Source of the DNA: Bacteroidota bacterium
GTDB taxonomy: Bacteria > Bacteroidota > Bacteroidia > Bacteroidales > Cfx3-03
Assembly (NCBI GenBank): GCA_013390605.1
Contig: JACAUB010000001.1
Location: 1,975,787 to 2,039,786 of the forward strand
DNA: 64,000 nt
Reading direction: 5' to 3'
Of the stretch, positions 63,922 through 64,000 are shown in pieces. The notes beneath the pieces were generated by a model that was not told the DNA's origin, ran no database searches, and saw nothing but the letters and a program-made list of their open reading frames with translations. Position 1 is the first letter of the stretch; each line of letters opens with the position of its first letter. The translations under genes and the position numbers were made by a program.

Positions 63922-64000
63922 CTAATTATTCAGTATTACATCTGTTAAAACAGGTAAATGATCAGAAGGATAAAACCCATTTACATTATCATCTATAATT
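63922..64000 (-). CDS. 3' end of an endonuclease/exonuclease/phosphatase gene (cut by window edge)
   Basis: Only the last 25 codons are in the window, read from position 63999 to a TAG at 63922-63924: 'IIDDNVNGFYPSDHLPVLTDVI' then LNN. The 'SDHLPV' motif is the C-terminal signature of EEP (DNase I-like) phosphatases. It lies 33 bases upstream of the GH97 gene and may share its transcript. The rest of the gene is outside. Confidence 0.75.
   Translation of the reverse strand, partial: IIDDNVNGFYPSDHLPVLTDVILNN

Overview
The window looks like chromosomal DNA from a member of the Bacteroidota, most likely class Bacteroidia. It is AT-rich. Promoters fit the Bacteroidota form, TTTG/TTG about 20 bases before TAnnTTTG. 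One secreted protein ends in a type IX secretion (T9SS) sorting domain. GH97, the PNGase F-like enzyme, the pRiA4b ORF-3-like protein and the short MutL are also typical of the phylum. I cannot name a genus. No rRNA, tRNA, CRISPR array, insertion sequence or prophage was seen.

Region 1 (1-19,700) is one long minus-strand exopolysaccharide/capsule operon. It starts at a good promoter (19640-19669) with a stand-alone response regulator. Next come a sugar-phosphate transferase carrying a degenerate receiver domain, a short TolC-like outer-membrane protein, a Wzz-like chain-length protein with two LysM repeats and a degenerate kinase domain, a flippase, a polymerase/ligase, a CysQ-type phosphatase, seven glycosyltransferases (two tandem duplicate pairs among them), a hexapeptide acyltransferase, and finally a T9SS-exported beta-helix protein.

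Region 2 (19,860-35,333) is housekeeping: uvrB, two endonuclease/exonuclease/phosphatase paralogues, two rhomboid proteases, mutL, a GroES-like protein on the plus strand, miaA, a pRiA4b ORF-3-like protein, cca, an M23/LysM cell-wall peptidase, and xseB with an xseA that carries an in-frame TAA.

Region 3 (35,566-45,740) is amino-acid synthesis: an arginine operon argR-GNAT-argG-argC-argD-argB-argE-argH under an ArgR-box-covered promoter, then an upstream cysE-cysK operon. The cysE leader holds the most striking feature of the window. It encodes a 20-residue peptide with four cysteine codons in a five-codon span, a possible 9-bp antiterminator, and a perfect intrinsic terminator ending just before the cysE start codon. 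Together these form a complete candidate cysteine-responsive transcription attenuator.

Region 4 (46,287-64,000) has a secreted PNGase F-like enzyme, glycogen branching enzyme, a secreted thioredoxin-fold protein, a TPR protein, gyrA divergent from clpC, a phosphate cluster (Pit + DUF47, divergent from a Na/Pi cotransporter), a GH97 glycosidase and the 3' end of a third endonuclease/exonuclease/phosphatase gene. Several convergent gene pairs are separated by clear bidirectional terminators.
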